A DNA stretch of 64,000 nucleotides from Melieria omissa (lineage: Eukaryota > Arthropoda > Insecta > Diptera > Ulidiidae). Made by a program: the position numbers and the translations under genes. Positions 63,306 through 64,000 of this stretch are shown here, piece by piece. Where the stretch lies: contig OZ020267.1 in NCBI GenBank assembly GCA_963971225.1, positions 86,479,648-86,543,647 on the forward strand, in the 5' to 3' direction. Numbering within the stretch: the stretch's first letter is position 1; each line of letters opens with the position of its first letter. Below the pieces are notes generated by a model. The model was not told the DNA's origin and did no database searches. It was given only the letters and a program-made list of their open reading frames with translations.

Positions 63306-64000
63306 TGTTGGGCCCAGTGCCCGAGAATGGGGATCTCCTCAATAGTTTTGTGTCCGCTGCTGTGTTGTGCTGCGTTGCTTGCTATTGTTGTTGGCTGCTT
63401 GCTGTTGTTTGCTGCCCTCTTCTTCTGTTTTGAGATGTGGGTGTGTTTGTTGAGTATGTTTGTTGTTGCTGCCCCTTTTGTGTGCTTTCGTGTTCTCTTG
63501 TGGTTGTGTTTGTTGTTGTTTATTCTGCTGCCGTTCTTTTGTGTGCACTGCACTGTTCAATGTTTTGTTCTTTTTTTTTGTGATTTGTATATTTGTGCAC
63601 TGTTTTAATATTGTAATCGCACTTTTTGGATTGTTTCACTGTTTGTTTCGTTGTCACTCTTCGTATTTGGTTTTTTGTGTGTCACTTTTTTACGGTTTGT
63701 AGTTTTTGTGTCACTTTATAATTGTTGATTATTTTGTAATTTAAGTTTGTTTGTTAATGTTTTTAGTTTGTTTCACAGTGTGTTGTATTTCCGCGGCGCG
63801 AGTTCGCGGTTGGCTCGAAGGACCATGTTGACGTCGGCGGAGCGGTAGAAAATTAAACACGGTTGGTTCGGGTTTATGGGTACGTACGTACGTCTTTATT
63901 TCTTGGCGTTCAAAAGACGAGTCATACAAAGAATACACGAAACATTAAACGATACAAGCGGCTGAAGCCGAGGAGCAGAAAATAGTGGGAAACATAAGTA
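63306..64000 (-). repeat. BEL/Pao 5' LTR, cut by the window edge
   Basis: Starts (minus 3' end) at TGTTGGGCCCAGTGCCCGAG, with a T/G-rich middle, and GGCTCGAAGGACCATGTTGA (63812-63831). It continues past 64000. The diverged copy at 33582-34440 is colinear. Confidence 0.78.

Larger units (their letters stand above)
59178..63999 (-). mobile_element. BEL/Pao retrotransposon lacking RT and integrase
   Basis: Minus-strand element: 5' LTR at the right (63306 to beyond the window), leader, gag, protease, a deletion, and a partial LTR at the left (59178 to about 59640). The first 170 bases of both LTRs (from TGTTGACGTCGGCGG) are identical by eye. The left LTR lacks the 63306-63825 part because the inverted LOA copy adjoins it at 59178. 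With no RT, RNase H or integrase it is non-autonomous. Confidence 0.85.

Overview
The window is repetitive eukaryotic DNA, most likely from an insect and probably a fly. This is inferred from the mix of element types: Ty3/Gypsy retrotransposons of the mdg3/Blastopia, CsRn1 and errantivirus types, BEL/Pao, R1-, LOA- and RTE-clade LINEs, mariner/Tc1, pogo-like, hAT, PIF/Harbinger and piggyBac-type DNA elements, and a tRNA-derived SINE. I found no convincing single-copy host gene, no rRNA or functional tRNA gene, no CRISPR array and no bacterial-type signals. Nearly every coding stretch is a transposon gene, and most are broken. 'Family A' and 'family B' below are my labels for two related mdg3/Blastopia-like retrotransposons.

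Layout. 1-9.9 kb: an almost perfect 4.4-kb direct duplication carrying family A integrase plus LTR, a BEL/Pao protease fragment, a deleted mariner and CsRn1-type gag/protease. The second copy runs on into CsRn1 RT and RNase H. 9.9-15.2 kb: a 5.36-kb R1-clade LINE (minus strand) inserted in the CsRn1 integrase with a 14-bp target duplication. 15.3-16.6 kb: the rest of the CsRn1 integrase and two tandem LTRs. 16.6-19 kb: an AT-rich stretch, a hAT 3' end and a pogo-like deletion derivative. 19-32.4 kb: one gypsy/errantivirus element on the minus strand (env, integrase, RNase H, RT, protease, gag, read left to right), interrupted by a pogo-like element, a mariner, two solo family A LTRs, a piggyBac-type MITE and a SINE. 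That SINE is split by a hAT element, which itself contains a two-LTR family A element. 33.6-34.4 kb: a BEL-type LTR. 35.1-40.8 kb: a family B element whose RT is split by a 5'-truncated R1-clade insertion. 41-44.4 kb: a LINE 3' end with a SINE, a Tc1-like element and a short mariner derivative. 44.8-50.1 kb: a nearly full-length LOA-clade LINE. 50.1-55.1 kb: MITEs, a 257-bp tandem repeat and an intron-bearing Harbinger transposase broken by two SINEs. 55.2-59.2 kb: an RTE endonuclease fragment and an inverted second LOA copy. 59.2-64 kb: a BEL/Pao element lacking RT and integrase, running off the right edge.

How it works together. The genes do not form a pathway. The window is a stratified record of insertions, and target-site duplications allow many events to be ordered. 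Frameshifts, stops and deletions make almost all copies non-autonomous. The best preserved pieces are the R1-clade ORF1, the family A gag-integrase ORF with its LTRs, primer site and promoter, and the two LOA copies, which carry only a few nonsense codons. Such a dense mixed-orientation mosaic is what one expects of pericentromeric heterochromatin or a piRNA-producing locus, but sequence alone does not establish that.
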